45,580 bases of DNA from an uncultured Clostridia bacterium (GTDB lineage: Bacteria; Bacillota_A; Clostridia; Oscillospirales; Acutalibacteraceae). Location of the stretch: assembly GCA_944380625.1 (NCBI GenBank), contig CALWIE010000136.1, positions 1 through 45,580 on the forward strand, written 5' to 3'. A program made the position numbers and the translations under genes. This document shows positions 7,528 to 16,272 of this stretch, in pieces (position 1 is the first letter of the stretch; the number at the start of each line of letters is the position of its first letter). The notes below the pieces were generated by a model. It saw only the letters and a list, made by a program, of their open reading frames with translations. It had not been told where the DNA came from and made no database searches.

Positions 7528-9066
7528 TTATTCCTGCTTCATGTAGAAAACCTTTTCGCCCTTTTCATCGGTGACCTGGGCGGTGAAGGCGCAGGTGGCA
7601 AGGTCTGCCTCCAGGGCCGCCCGCTGGCCCGCGCCCTCCCAGACAAAGGAGAGCCTGCTGCCCTGGGACCGGACGGAGATGGAGGCCCCTGGGCCAAAGG
7701 CCGGGCAGGAGGCCCGGGCCTTGAGCAGCCCCAGCTGCTTTTCCACCACCGGGCGGGCAAGGCCCTTCTCCAGCTCCTCCCAGGAGAGGTTGGTCCGGTT
7801 GATCTCCTTGTGGCCGCCAGCCCCGGCCCGCTTCATGGCCTCGTAGTCGTTCTTGCCGGCGAACAGGTCCAGATACCACACCTGGGGCTTCCCGGGCATG
7901 AACAGATGGATGGCCCGGGCCAGTAGCATCCGCCGGTCGTCCTCGCCCAGGGCGCTGTAGTAGGTGGCGTTGACCTGGTAATAGACGTTCTTGGCCCCGT
8001 GGAGGTCCTTTACAAAGCCGCCCCGTTTGACCAGGGTGTCGATGAGCCCCTGGATGCGCTCTTCGGGCAGCAGCCCCTTTAAGTCCAGCAGGGGAATGCC
8101 GTCGTGGCAGCCCAGCATGCTGACGGTTTTCATGCCCCTTTCCAAGATCTCGTTGGCCCAGGCGCACAGCTTCTCCCCGGACTTCTGCTCAAAGGCGTCC
8201 AGCACCAGCCCCGGCAGGAAGAAGTCGTACACCATGTAGCCCTTTTGGGCAATGGTCCGGTAGGTGCCCTCCTCATAGCTTGCGTGGATCTCCGGCAGGA
8301 GAGAGACCCCGTGGGGCCGGGCCATCTCGGTGATCTGCTGCAAAAAGTCCCAGGTGCCCGGGTCGTTTAGGAAGTTTTTCGCCCCCACCTCCTTGGGGGC
8401 GTAGGCGAAGGCGTCCAGCCGGACGATTTTGGCCCCGTAACCGGCCAGGGTCCTCAGGGTGTCCCTGTAAAAATCCAGCACCAGGAGGGATTGGATGTTC
8501 AAATCCATCTGGCCCAGGTAGTGTTTTTGGTCCTTTTCGTCCACGTCCACCTGCTGGTAGAAGGTGTTCCAGTAGGGGCGCTTGGTGCCGTCGGCAAACT
8601 CCACCACCAACACGGGCAGGCCGGGCTTGCGGAAAAACATGTCCCGGATGTACTCCTGCCGGGGGACCAGCACGCCTTCCTCGTCCAAGTCGCCGCAGCC
8701 CTCCCAGAACTTGTTCCAGTCGATGAAAAAGTCCCGGTAGGGGGAGTCGTCTCCCTTTTCCAGCAGATCCTGGAACTGGGGGGATTGGACGGAGAGGTGG
8801 TTCAAAATGAAATCCAGCTTCAAATCCAGGCCCAGCTCCCTCAGGGCGTCCAGGTCCTCTTTTTGGGCGATCTCCCGGTTGATGCCGTAATCGATCACGG
8901 AGAAGCCCCGGTCCAGGTCGGAGTGGAAGAGGCTCGGCAGGATGTAAAAGGAGGAAAAAGCCCCTTTTACCCTGTCCACTTTCAAAAAATCCACCGCCCG
9001 GGAAAGGTTTCCTCCTAGGCTGTCTGGATAGGCGTTGAGCATGGGGCCGTTCGGGTTATAGCTCAT
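7528..9066 (-). CDS. GH13 subfamily 18 sugar phosphorylase (sucrose phosphorylase family)
   Basis: 512 residues. Members split an alpha-glucoside with phosphate, giving alpha-glucose 1-phosphate and a free acceptor (fructose, fructose 6-phosphate, glycerol or glycerate, depending on the member). Visible: LDFILNH (~84-90), nucleophile Asp218 in VRLDAFAYAPKE, acid/base Glu259 in LLPEIHA and Asp322 in LGCHDGIP. Further matches to sucrose phosphorylases are YQVNATYYSALG and FMPGKPQVWYLDLFAGKND. The N-terminus MSYNPNGPMLNAYPDSLGGN is a recognisable subgroup start. ATG 9066 has AGGTGA eight bases upstream and lies 5 bases after the kinase stop, so the two are coupled. The acceptor cannot be read from sequence. 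No signal peptide, so it acts on imported substrate. Confidence 0.85.
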   Translation of the reverse strand: MSYNPNGPMLNAYPDSLGGNLSRAVDFLKVDRVKGAFSSFYILPSLFHSDLDRGFSVIDYGINREIAQKEDLDALRELGLDLKLDFILNHLSVQSPQFQDLLEKGDDSPYRDFFIDWNKFWEGCGDLDEEGVLVPRQEYIRDMFFRKPGLPVLVVEFADGTKRPYWNTFYQQVDVDEKDQKHYLGQMDLNIQSLLVLDFYRDTLRTLAGYGAKIVRLDAFAYAPKEVGAKNFLNDPGTWDFLQQITEMARPHGVSLLPEIHASYEEGTYRTIAQKGYMVYDFFLPGLVLDAFEQKSGEKLCAWANEILERGMKTVSMLGCHDGIPLLDLKGLLPEERIQGLIDTLVKRGGFVKDLHGAKNVYYQVNATYYSALGEDDRRMLLARAIHLFMPGKPQVWYLDLFAGKNDYEAMKRAGAGGHKEINRTNLSWEELEKGLARPVVEKQLGLLKARASCPAFGPGASISVRSQGSRLSFVWEGAGQRAALEADLATCAFTAQVTDEKGEKVFYMKQE

Positions 9067-9071
9067 AGGGT

Positions 9072-10028
9072 TCACCTGCCTGCGGCCATCTGCCGCTTGT
9101 ATTCGTCGTAGGAGATCTGTTCGCAGCCGTTGGAGACGATCAGCCGGGCAAAAGGCGCCCGGGCCTCCAGTTTTTGCTGCTCCAGCTCCAGCACCATGGT
9201 GATGAAGGGGGTGTCGGCGTTCGCGTCCCGGCCCCGGGAGAGCCGGTATTCCCGAGTTTCCGCCGGGGTGCTGGAGAGCAGCAGGGGAATGTCCACCCCT
9301 TGGAATTTCCCAGAGTTGCCGTGGGTCCACTCCAGCACCACCACGGAGATCTTGGAAAAGTCCTTTTCCTCAAACCACAGGGCGGTGTCGTCCCGGCCCA
9401 AGCGCTTGAGCCAAATCTTCTCCCACCCTTCCTTGAACTGGGCCAGCACCTGCTCCAGCTCCTCGTACTCCTGCTCCAATTCCGTGCCCAGGTACTGGGA
9501 GAGGGCCTCCCGCCCGGCCTGCTGGTAGGGGGAGAGCCAGGGGTGTTTCTGGCACTGGCTGGGATCGGGGTCCAGGCCGGCGCCTTGGAGCTCCTTGAGG
9601 GCCGCGGCCCTCTCCGGGGAGTACTCCCCCGCCTGCACCATGCCCCGCACGCCCCCGCTGCGGAAGATGCGCAGGCGTTCCGCGTCGTTGAGCTCCGGGT
9701 AGCGGCGGGGGTAGTTGTCGCCGGACAGGGTAAAAGCCCCCACCCCCAACTGGTTTAAGTAGTAGGCCAAAAGGGCGGAGACGCAGGTCTTTCCCACGCC
9801 GCTGCCTCCAGAGACAGCCAGCACCGCCTTTTTGGCGGGGCTATTTTCCAGGGCCTCGGCCAGAAGGGGCAGGGCGGCCCGGAACGCCGTGTTGGCTTTG
9901 GCGATGGACCGGGGGCCGATCCACACCTTGTCGCCGGGCATGTCCCCCTGGGGGATGTCCTGAGGGACCTCCGGGGGCTGCCAGCCCTCTTGGGCGCGGC
10001 GCAGAATCTGCGCGGGGTTTTCCTTCAT
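9072..10028 (-). CDS. P-loop kinase of unknown substrate, partner of the GH13_18 phosphorylase
   Basis: 318 residues. A P-loop is clear: VLAVSGGSGVGKTC, GGSGVGKT at 74-81, followed ~23 residues later by LSGDNYPRRYPELND. An acidic residue after the second strand (Asp104) is a pattern of the uridine kinase/phosphoribulokinase/glycerate 3-kinase group. Related proteins tend to be labelled adenylylsulfate kinase, but no other sulfate-assimilation gene is present here. The ATG at 10028 has AGGAGG seven bases upstream (AGGAGGAGTTACCC). Five bases separate its stop from the phosphorylase start, so it most likely phosphorylates a product of that phosphorolysis. A kinase for released D-glycerate is my preferred guess; this is inference from context. 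Confidence 0.65.
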   Translation of the reverse strand: MKENPAQILRRAQEGWQPPEVPQDIPQGDMPGDKVWIGPRSIAKANTAFRAALPLLAEALENSPAKKAVLAVSGGSGVGKTCVSALLAYYLNQLGVGAFTLSGDNYPRRYPELNDAERLRIFRSGGVRGMVQAGEYSPERAAALKELQGAGLDPDPSQCQKHPWLSPYQQAGREALSQYLGTELEQEYEELEQVLAQFKEGWEKIWLKRLGRDDTALWFEEKDFSKISVVVLEWTHGNSGKFQGVDIPLLLSSTPAETREYRLSRGRDANADTPFITMVLELEQQKLEARAPFARLIVSNGCEQISYDEYKRQMAAGR

Positions 10029-10088
10029 GGGTAACTCCTCCTTGTTTAGCCCCCTGCCTGGAAACCCAGGGGCGGTGGGCTTTTTTAA

Positions 10089-10094
10089 ATTATA
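10089..10094 (-). promoter_or_regulatory. -10 element for the kinase-phosphorylase operon
   Basis: A perfect TATAAT on the minus strand about 60 bases upstream of the kinase ATG; the -35 region at the right distance is poor. The divergent fucosidase promoter lies about 45 bases away, so one regulator could serve both directions. Confidence 0.5.
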
Positions 10095-10135
10095 CAATCT
10101 TTTTCCCCAAAAGGGAAGGCCGTGGGGCCAAAGCG

Positions 10136-10164
10136 TTGCGTTTTTTGGGCAAACATGGTATACT
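10136..10164 (+). promoter_or_regulatory. Extended -10 promoter of the fucosidase gene
   Basis: TTGCGT (10136-10141), 17-base spacer, then TATACT (10159-10164) preceded by TGG, an extended -10. The leader to the ATG at 10216 is about 45 bases and GC-rich. Confidence 0.65.
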
Positions 10165-10215
10165 CTGCCCCAAATAAGCCCCGCCGCGGCGGGGAGGGAA
10201 GGGCGGAGTTTTTTT

Positions 10216-11589
10216 ATGATCCCATTTCTCAAGGAGGCGGCCCAGGCGCGCCCCACCCAGAAGCAGCTGGACTGGTTCGACCTGGAGCAGTACGCCTTTG
10301 TCCACTTCGGGGTGAACACATTTACAGACAGGGAATGGGGGGACGGAAGGGAGGAAGAGTCCCTCTTTAACCCCCAAAAACTGGACTGTGGCCAGTGGGT
10401 GGAGGCCGTCAAGGCCGCCGGGATGAAGGGCTTGGTCCTCACCGCCAAGCACCACGACGGCTTTTGCCTGTGGCCCTCCCGCCACACAGAGCACAGTGTG
10501 AAAAACAGCCCCCTGGGCCGGGACGTGGTGAAAGAGGCCGCCCAGGCCTGCCGGGAAGGGGGAATCCGATTCGGCTTTTACCTGTCCCCTTGGGACCGGA
10601 ACTCCCCCTATTACGGCACCTCGGCCTACAACGATTTCTTTTGCGCCCAGCTCACCGAGCTGCTGACGGAATATGGGGAGATCTTCTACGTCTGGTTTGA
10701 CAACGCCTGCGGGGAGGGTCCCGGCGGCAAGCGCCAGGAGTATGACTTCCCCCGGTATTTTGAACTGATCCGCAAGTACCAGCCCGGCGCGGTGATCTTC
10801 AACGACTACGGCCCGGACGTGCGCTGGTGCGGCAACGAGGCAGGCGCCGCCCGCCACGAGGAATGGGCGGCGGTGCCCTCGGAGCTGTGCCCCTTTGCCC
10901 CGGTCCAGACCGGGCCCGGGCCCCTCTTTGGGGAGGGGGACCTCTCCTACCTCTACAACACCGCCCAGGAGATTGGCTCCCTGCCCAACATCCTCTACAG
11001 CAAAGGCCTTGCCTTCGTCCCCGCGGAGATCGACATGTCCATTCGTCCCGGCTGGTTTTGGCACCCCCAGGAGGAGCCCCACTCCTTAAAGCGCCTGTTT
11101 GACACGTACCTGGCCTCGGTGGGGAACAACGCCTGCCTCCACCTGAACATTCCCCCTAACCGAAACGGCCTCTTCGACCCCCGGGACGTCCAGCGGCTCA
11201 AGGAGTTTGGCGCCCTGCTCCGGCAGGAGTTTGGCGCCCCTCTGCCCACCCAGGTGGAAGAGGTCCCCGGCTGCCCGCCCACCCAGGCCCAGTACAGAGT
11301 CTGTTTTACCCGGCCCCGCCGGGACGCAAAGTATGTGGTCCTCCAGGAGGACATCGCCCAGGGCCAGCGGGTGGAGAGCTTCCGGATTGTCGGGGAATTC
11401 GCCAGCGGCCGGGAGTATGTCCTGTATCAGGGGACCTGCATCGGGCACAAGCGCATCTGCCGCCTACAGGACCCCTACGAGGGGCAGAACCCCCTGACAG
11501 TGGACGGAAACCCAGACCTCTGCCGGCTGACGGTCCACGTCACCGCCGCCCGGGACCAGGTGCGCATGAGGAGCATCCAGGTCTTCTGA
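10216..11589 (+). CDS. Alpha-L-fucosidase (glycoside hydrolase family 29)
   Basis: 457 residues, with no signal peptide, so probably cytoplasmic and acting on imported fucosylated oligosaccharides. GH29 landmarks: FVHFGVNTFTDREWGDG near the start, TAKHHDGFCLWPS (HHD at 79-81), FGFYLSPWDRNSPYYG, and the nucleophile region FYVWFDNACGEG with Asp162 as the likely catalytic Asp. The later SIRPGWFWHPQEEPHSLKRLFDTYLASVGNNACLHLNIPPN is typical of bacterial GH29. A short beta-sandwich-like C-terminus follows. ATG 10216 is chosen because a GGCGGAG Shine-Dalgarno precedes it and the catalytic domain begins directly. It is divergent from the kinase-phosphorylase operon; with the importer it forms one sugar-use locus. 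Confidence 0.9.
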   Translation: MIPFLKEAAQARPTQKQLDWFDLEQYAFVHFGVNTFTDREWGDGREEESLFNPQKLDCGQWVEAVKAAGMKGLVLTAKHHDGFCLWPSRHTEHSVKNSPLGRDVVKEAAQACREGGIRFGFYLSPWDRNSPYYGTSAYNDFFCAQLTELLTEYGEIFYVWFDNACGEGPGGKRQEYDFPRYFELIRKYQPGAVIFNDYGPDVRWCGNEAGAARHEEWAAVPSELCPFAPVQTGPGPLFGEGDLSYLYNTAQEIGSLPNILYSKGLAFVPAEIDMSIRPGWFWHPQEEPHSLKRLFDTYLASVGNNACLHLNIPPNRNGLFDPRDVQRLKEFGALLRQEFGAPLPTQVEEVPGCPPTQAQYRVCFTRPRRDAKYVVLQEDIAQGQRVESFRIVGEFASGREYVLYQGTCIGHKRICRLQDPYEGQNPLTVDGNPDLCRLTVHVTAARDQVRMRSIQVF

Positions 11590-11612
11590 CCGTCGGGCTC
11601 CCAAAATTTCCC

Positions 11613-11641
11613 TTGCGTATCCTGGGAAGATATGAAATAAT
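11613..11641 (+). promoter_or_regulatory. Promoter of the flavin-reductase-like gene
   Basis: TTGCGT (11613-11618), 17-base spacer ending TGA, then AATAAT (11636-11641). It is followed by AAAAAAGGAGGT as Shine-Dalgarno before the GTG at 11680. Confidence 0.6.
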
Positions 11642-11679
11642 AGGGATAGGGCTAGACTATAAAAAAGGAGGTATGTCCT

Positions 11680-12189
11680 GTGGACGAAAAAGCACTGTAC
11701 AAAGTAACATACGGCCTGTATGTGGTCTCCGCCCAGGCGGAGGGGGAGCGCAGCGGCTGTGTGGTGAACACCCTGCAGCAGGTGACGTCGGAACCGGTGC
11801 GCCTGGCTGTGACGGTGAACAAGGAAAACCTTACCTGCCAGCTCATGGAGAAGGCGGGGCGCTTTTCGGCTGTGGCCCTGGACCAGCGGGCGGACATGCT
11901 GTTTATCGGCCGCTTTGGCTTCCGCACAGGCCGGGACTTTGACAAATTCCCCGAGGGCACTTTTGCCCTGGACGGCGCCGGCATGCCCTACACCCAGGAG
12001 AACGCCTGCGCCCGCTACAGCTGCAAGGTGGAGCAGGCGGTGGACCTGGGAACCCACATGCTCTTTGTGGGCCTTGCAGAGGAGGCGGAGATCCTAAGCG
12101 AGGAAGAGCCCTTGACCTACGCCTACTACCGGAATGTAATCAAGGGGCTGACGCCCAAGAACGCGCCCTCCTACCAGAAAAACCACTAA
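11680..12189 (+). CDS. Flavin reductase-like, FMN-binding split-barrel protein
   Basis: 169 residues, cytoplasmic. The N-terminal half matches the flavin reductase-like domain: LYKVTYGLYVVSAQAEGERSGCVVNTLQQVTSEPVRLAVTVNKENLTCQLM. In this fold the 'GC.VNT..QVTSEP..' part contacts FMN. The C-terminal half (YSCKVEQAVDLGTHMLFVGLAEEAEIL) is the usual barrel closure; there is no rubredoxin extension. The start is GTG at 11680, 7 bases after a strong AAGGAGGT. It has its own promoter and a strong terminator, so it is monocistronic. The electron partner cannot be deduced; roles in thiol or oxygen stress chemistry are typical but not shown here. Confidence 0.82.
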   Translation: MDEKALYKVTYGLYVVSAQAEGERSGCVVNTLQQVTSEPVRLAVTVNKENLTCQLMEKAGRFSAVALDQRADMLFIGRFGFRTGRDFDKFPEGTFALDGAGMPYTQENACARYSCKVEQAVDLGTHMLFVGLAEEAEILSEEEPLTYAYYRNVIKGLTPKNAPSYQKNH

Positions 12190-12201
12190 AGCGCCTACAA
12201 G

Positions 12202-12233
12202 AGGGGCTGCCGCGAAAGCGGCGGCCCCTTTTT
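12202..12233 (+). terminator. Rho-independent terminator after the flavin-reductase-like gene
   Basis: An 11-bp stem with one mismatch (12203-12213 with 12218-12228) closed by a GAAA tetraloop, then five T residues (12229-12233). Confidence 0.9.
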
Positions 12234-12296
12234 CGCGCCTGCATAAAGAGGGGGCCCGGCGCATAGGTCTAGTAAAAAACGGGGAGGAGCAAAGCG

Positions 12297-14957
12297 ATGG
12301 ATTTTTTCAGCGTCGGCGCAGGAGAGGCCCTTCACGCCCTGAAAGCCGACCCCCGCCGGGGACTTGGGCGGCAGGAGTGCCAGCGCCGCCTGGCCCGCTA
12401 CGGCCGCAACCAGCTTCAAAGCGGAAAAAAGCAGGGGGTGCTCCGCCGCTTTCTGGGCCAGTTCCAGGACTTCATGGTGCTGGTCCTCCTGGGGGCGGCA
12501 GGGGTGTCCTTCGGGGTGTCCTGGGTCCGGGGGGACGGGGAATACGTGGATTCTCTCATCATCTTGGCCATTGTGGCGGTAAACGCCGTAATCGGCACGG
12601 TCCAGGAGCTCCGGGCGGACAGGGCGATCGAGGCCTTGAAAAAGCTTTCCTCCCCCCATGCCCGGGTCCTGCGGGAGGGAAAGCGGCAGCAGGTGGAGAG
12701 CTGGGAGCTGGTCCCCGGGGACGTGGTGATCCTGGGGGCGGGGGACCTGGTCCCCGCAGACCTGCGGCTCTTGCAGACTGTGGAGCTGAAGGTGGAGGAG
12801 TCCGCTCTCACCGGGGAGTCCGTTCCGGCGGAAAAGGACGCCCAGGTGCTCTGTCCCTCCCAGGCGCCCCTGGGGGAGCGGAGGAACATGGCCTTCGCCT
12901 CCACCGGGGTGGTGTCCGGGGCCGGGGTAGGGGTGGTGACGGCCACGGGCATGGATACCGCCGTGGGCGGCATCGCCCAGATGCTGGCCCGGGAAAAAGC
13001 CCCTCAGACCCCCTTGCAGCAGCGGCTCAAGGAGACGGGAAAAGTGCTGGGCCTGGGAGTGGTGGCCATCTGCGGGGTGATTTTCCTTTTGGGCCTGCTC
13101 CAGAAGATGGACCCCTTGGAGATGTTCCTCATCGCCATCAGCCTGGGGGTGGCCGCCATCCCCGAAGGGCTTACCGCTGTGGTGACCATCGTGCTGGCCA
13201 TGGGGGTGGGGCGCATGGCTCAAAAGAGGGCCATCGTGCGCCACCTTCCTGCGGTGGAGACCCTGGGGAGCACCCAGGTGATCTGTTCCGACAAGACGGG
13301 CACCCTCACCCAGAACCGGATGACCGTGGCAGCGTTTTCCGGCGCAGAGGGGGAGGAGCCTGTAAAAGGCCCTGCCGCCCAGTTTGCCCTGGAGCTGGCG
13401 GTCCTGTGCAACAACTCCCGGGAGGAGGGAGGAAAGCTTTCGGGGGATCCCACAGAGACCGCCTTCCTTCGGGCCTGCGGCCGCCGGAAGCAGGACCTGG
13501 ACCGGGAATTCCCCCGGATAGGGGAGATCCCCTTCACCTCTGCCCGGAAGATGATGACCACCGTCCACCGGCTGCCGGGAGGAGGCTGCCGCATTGTGTC
13601 CAAGGGGGCGCCGGATGTGCTCCTCGCCCGGTGCGAGGGGATGCTCCGGGGCGGGCGGGCCGTCCCCCTGAGCGGGGCCATGAGGGCGAAGCTCCTCTCG
13701 GACAACAGCCGTCTGGCCCAGCGGGCCCTGCGGGTGTTGGCTGTGGCCTATCGGGATGCGGAAAGCCTCCCCGGGGAGGACCGGGAGATAGAGAGCGGCC
13801 TTGTCTTCTGCGGCCTTGTGGCCATGGAGGACCCGCCCCGGGCCGGCGTTCGGGAGGCTGTGGCCCAGTGCAAGGGGGCGGGCATCCTCCCGGTGATGAT
13901 CACCGGGGACCACGCCGCCACAGCCTTTGCCATCGCCTCCCGTCTGGGGATGGCCGACAGCCCTTCCCAGGTGATGGAGGGCCGGGAGCTGGACCAGTGC
14001 GGCGACAGGGAGCTGGCGGACCATATCTTCCGGTACCGGGTGTTCGCCCGGGTCTCCCCGGAGCACAAAGTGAAGATTGTCAAGGCCTTCCAGCGCCGGG
14101 GGATGGTGGTGGCCATGACCGGCGACGGCGTCAACGACGCACCGGCCTTGAAGGCCGCGGACATCGGCTGCGCCATGGGGAAAAACGGGACGGAGGTGGC
14201 CCAGTCGGCGGCAGACATGGTCCTGACAGACGACGATTTTTCCACCATCGTCGCCGCCGTCCGGGAGGGCCGGGGCATCTACCGGAACATCCGCAAGGCT
14301 GTCCACTTTCTGCTCTCCTGCAATATTGGAGAGATCCTGGTGGTGTTCGCGGCTTTCTTGCTTCAGGTTCCCACGCCTCTGCTTGCCATACAGCTTCTTT
14401 GGGTGAACCTGGTTACCGACTCCCTGCCGGCCCTGGCCCTGGGTGCCGACCCTATCCAAAAGGACGTGATGGAAGAGCCTCCCCACCGGCGGGACGAGGG
14501 GATCTTCGCGGGGGGCATGGGCCTCTCTGTGGCACTAGAGGGGTGCCTGGTGGGGGCGCTGGCCCTTTTGGCTTACACCCTGGGACGGGTCTTTTTCGAC
14601 GCGGACCCCGCCAATCCCGCCGTGGGGCGCACCATGGCCTTCGCGGTCCTCAGCCTGTCCCAGCTGGTCCACAGCTTCAACATGCGCTCGGAGCACTCTG
14701 TGCTGCGGCTGGGGCTTTTCTCCAACAGGAAGCTGGCGGCTGCCTGCGGGTTCTGCGCGTTCCTCATGGTAAGCGTGGTGTTGTTCCCGCCCCTGTCCGC
14801 CCTGTTTAAAACCACGGAACTGACATCTTTCCAGTGGCTGCTGGTGGGGGCGCTGTCCCTGTGCCCGCTTTTGGCGGTAGAGGGGGAGAAGCTTTTGTGG
14901 GAATTTTTCTCCCGGAAGGAAAAACGGGAAAAGGGGCGGCGCCCCTCTTCTCGATAG
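12297..14957 (+). CDS. P-type Ca2+-transporting ATPase (PMCA/SERCA-like, P2 type)
   Basis: 886 residues, full length. Membrane pump that exports Ca2+ (possibly Mn2+) with ATP. In order: N-terminal cation-ATPase domain (GLGRQECQRRLARYGRNQL), M1-M2, actuator loop with TGES (172-175), M4 with the ion-site motif AAIPEGLTAVV (Pro289, Glu290), phosphorylation site DKTGTLT (Asp332), nucleotide domain with the KGAPD segment, hinge TGDGVNDAPALKAADIG (609 onward), then the M5-M10 bundle. M6 carries NLVTDSLPALALG, consistent with Ca2+-type ligands. ATG 12297 has GGGGAGGAG upstream. No clear promoter was seen in the ~60 bases after the preceding terminator. A hairpin follows the stop. Confidence 0.93.
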   Translation: MDFFSVGAGEALHALKADPRRGLGRQECQRRLARYGRNQLQSGKKQGVLRRFLGQFQDFMVLVLLGAAGVSFGVSWVRGDGEYVDSLIILAIVAVNAVIGTVQELRADRAIEALKKLSSPHARVLREGKRQQVESWELVPGDVVILGAGDLVPADLRLLQTVELKVEESALTGESVPAEKDAQVLCPSQAPLGERRNMAFASTGVVSGAGVGVVTATGMDTAVGGIAQMLAREKAPQTPLQQRLKETGKVLGLGVVAICGVIFLLGLLQKMDPLEMFLIAISLGVAAIPEGLTAVVTIVLAMGVGRMAQKRAIVRHLPAVETLGSTQVICSDKTGTLTQNRMTVAAFSGAEGEEPVKGPAAQFALELAVLCNNSREEGGKLSGDPTETAFLRACGRRKQDLDREFPRIGEIPFTSARKMMTTVHRLPGGGCRIVSKGAPDVLLARCEGMLRGGRAVPLSGAMRAKLLSDNSRLAQRALRVLAVAYRDAESLPGEDREIESGLVFCGLVAMEDPPRAGVREAVAQCKGAGILPVMITGDHAATAFAIASRLGMADSPSQVMEGRELDQCGDRELADHIFRYRVFARVSPEHKVKIVKAFQRRGMVVAMTGDGVNDAPALKAADIGCAMGKNGTEVAQSAADMVLTDDDFSTIVAAVREGRGIYRNIRKAVHFLLSCNIGEILVVFAAFLLQVPTPLLAIQLLWVNLVTDSLPALALGADPIQKDVMEEPPHRRDEGIFAGGMGLSVALEGCLVGALALLAYTLGRVFFDADPANPAVGRTMAFAVLSLSQLVHSFNMRSEHSVLRLGLFSNRKLAAACGFCAFLMVSVVLFPPLSALFKTTELTSFQWLLVGALSLCPLLAVEGEKLLWEFFSRKEKREKGRRPSSR

Positions 14958-14962
14958 TCCCG

Positions 14963-14998
14963 AACGCGCGCTGCCGGCTTTTCCGGCGGCGCGTTTTA
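14963..14998 (+). terminator. Terminator after the Ca2+ ATPase gene
   Basis: A GC-rich imperfect hairpin (ACGCGCGCTGCCGG / CCGGCGGCGCGT with a bulge, CTTTT loop) followed by TTTTAGTTTTG, just after the ATPase stop. The remaining bases to 15076 hold a small CCCCG/CGGGG hairpin without a U-tract on the nfo side. Confidence 0.7.
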
Positions 14999-15076
14999 GT
15001 TTTGTGTGAAAAAATGCCTCATCGCCCAGGCGCAAAGGCGCGAAGGGTTTTTCCCCGATCTCGGGGAAGGGGCGCC

Positions 15077-15910
15077 TTACTCCCGGTAGGCCTCTTTCAT
15101 CAGGGCGATCTCCCGGGCGTACCCTGCCAAATCGTTGGGGGTCTCTAGATAGAAGGGGAGCTCCCGCAGGGCCGGGTGGTTGACGATGCGCTCCAAGGCC
15201 GCCATCCCCAGAGAGCCCTCTCCCAGCTTTTCGTGGCGGTCCTTGCGGCTGCCCAAGGGGTTTTTGGAGTCGTTCAGGTGGACGGCCCGCAGCCGGGAGA
15301 GCCCGATGACCCTGTCAAATTCTTCCAGTACCCCGTCCAAATCCTTCACCAAGTCGTAGCCCCCGTCGTAGACGTGGCAGGTGTCCAGGCACACCCCCAG
15401 CTTGTCCGAACGCGCCACCCGGTCCAGAATGGCCCGCAGCTCCTCAAAGCTGCGGCCCACCTCCGAGCCCTTCCCGGCCATGGTCTCCAACAGCACGGTG
15501 GTGGACATCTGGGGCCGCAGCACGGCGTTGAGGGTTTGGGCAATCCGGGCGACGCCTGCCTCCGCCCCCTGCTTTACATGGCTGCCGGGGTGGAAGTTAT
15601 AGAGGCTCCCGGGGATGTGTTCCAGCCGGGAGAGGTCGTCCGCCAGGGTCTCCCGGGCGAAGGTCCGCAGGCCCTCGTCAGCGGCGCAGGCGTTCAGCGT
15701 GTAAGGGGCGTGGGCCAGAATGGGGAAGAGGCCCTGCTCCTTTGCGAAGGCGTTGTAGGCCGCTATGTCCTCCAAATCCAGGGGCTTTGCCTTGCCGCCC
15801 CGGGGGTTGCGGGTGAAGAACTGGAAGGTGTTGGCCCCAATCCTCACCGCCTCTTTCCCCATGGCCAGATAGCCCTTGGAGCTGGACAGGTGGCATCCAA
15901 TCTTTAACAT
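15077..15910 (-). CDS. nfo: Endonuclease IV (AP endonuclease)
   Basis: 277 residues. Cuts DNA 5' to abasic sites in base-excision repair; a TIM barrel with three metal ions. Visible family segments: [82 protein letters not shown] (metal-binding Glu), [15 protein letters not shown] (Asp and His ligands), [23 protein letters not shown] and the terminal YLETPN. All metal-ligand blocks appear present. ATG 15910 overlaps the end of the upstream yjbR-like gene by 7 bases, so it is the third gene of the operon led by the membrane glycosyltransferase, and no separate promoter was seen. Confidence 0.93.
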   Translation of the reverse strand: MLKIGCHLSSSKGYLAMGKEAVRIGANTFQFFTRNPRGGKAKPLDLEDIAAYNAFAKEQGLFPILAHAPYTLNACAADEGLRTFARETLADDLSRLEHIPGSLYNFHPGSHVKQGAEAGVARIAQTLNAVLRPQMSTTVLLETMAGKGSEVGRSFEELRAILDRVARSDKLGVCLDTCHVYDGGYDLVKDLDGVLEEFDRVIGLSRLRAVHLNDSKNPLGSRKDRHEKLGEGSLGMAALERIVNHPALRELPFYLETPNDLAGYAREIALMKEAYRE

Positions 15911-16272
15911 GGCCTTTTCTCCTCCCCCCTGGGCGCCGTCAGCCGCCAGCTTTCCGCCAGCATGTTCTGGATTTCCTCCGCCGGCACGGTGCCGTCTAAC
16001 ACAATGGTGTTCCAGTGGGCCTTGTTCATGTGGTAGGCCGGGATGACGGCGGGGTAGGCGTCCCGCCAAAAGTGGAGCCATTCCGGGGCGCACTTCACGT
16101 TCACCCAGATTCGCCCCTCCCTCTCATAGAGAAAGGCGAAGCCCTTTTTGTTCCCCCAGTGGCGCATCACCGTCCAGTTGTCGTCGTGGAAGGGGTAGTC
16201 CTCCCGCACCTCCTGGGAGAGCCCTTTGCAAAAGGCAATCACCGTCTCCCGCTTTGTCCAATCCGCTTCCAT
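15904..16272 (-). CDS. MmcQ/YjbR family protein
   Basis: 122 residues. It has the typical YjbR pattern: [87 protein letters not shown]. This is a small CyaY-like fold, proposed to bind DNA; the function is not established. ATG 16272 is chosen for its AGAAGGAGG Shine-Dalgarno and because the family N-terminus begins here. The gene overlaps the preceding glycosyltransferase by 34 bases and nfo by 7, so it is translated from the same transcript. Confidence 0.85.
   Translation of the reverse strand: MEADWTKRETVIAFCKGLSQEVREDYPFHDDNWTVMRHWGNKKGFAFLYEREGRIWVNVKCAPEWLHFWRDAYPAVIPAYHMNKAHWNTIVLDGTVPAEEIQNMLAESWRLTAPRGEEKRPC

Noticed and set aside
12377..14809. 810-codon open frame inside the Ca2+ ATPase gene
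   Set aside because: Gly/Pro/Arg-rich composition with no recognisable motif; a shadow frame of the ATPase caused by high GC.
15041..15090. CCCCG/CGGGG hairpin as an nfo terminator
   Set aside because: On the nfo strand it is followed by A residues, not T, and lacks a U-tract.
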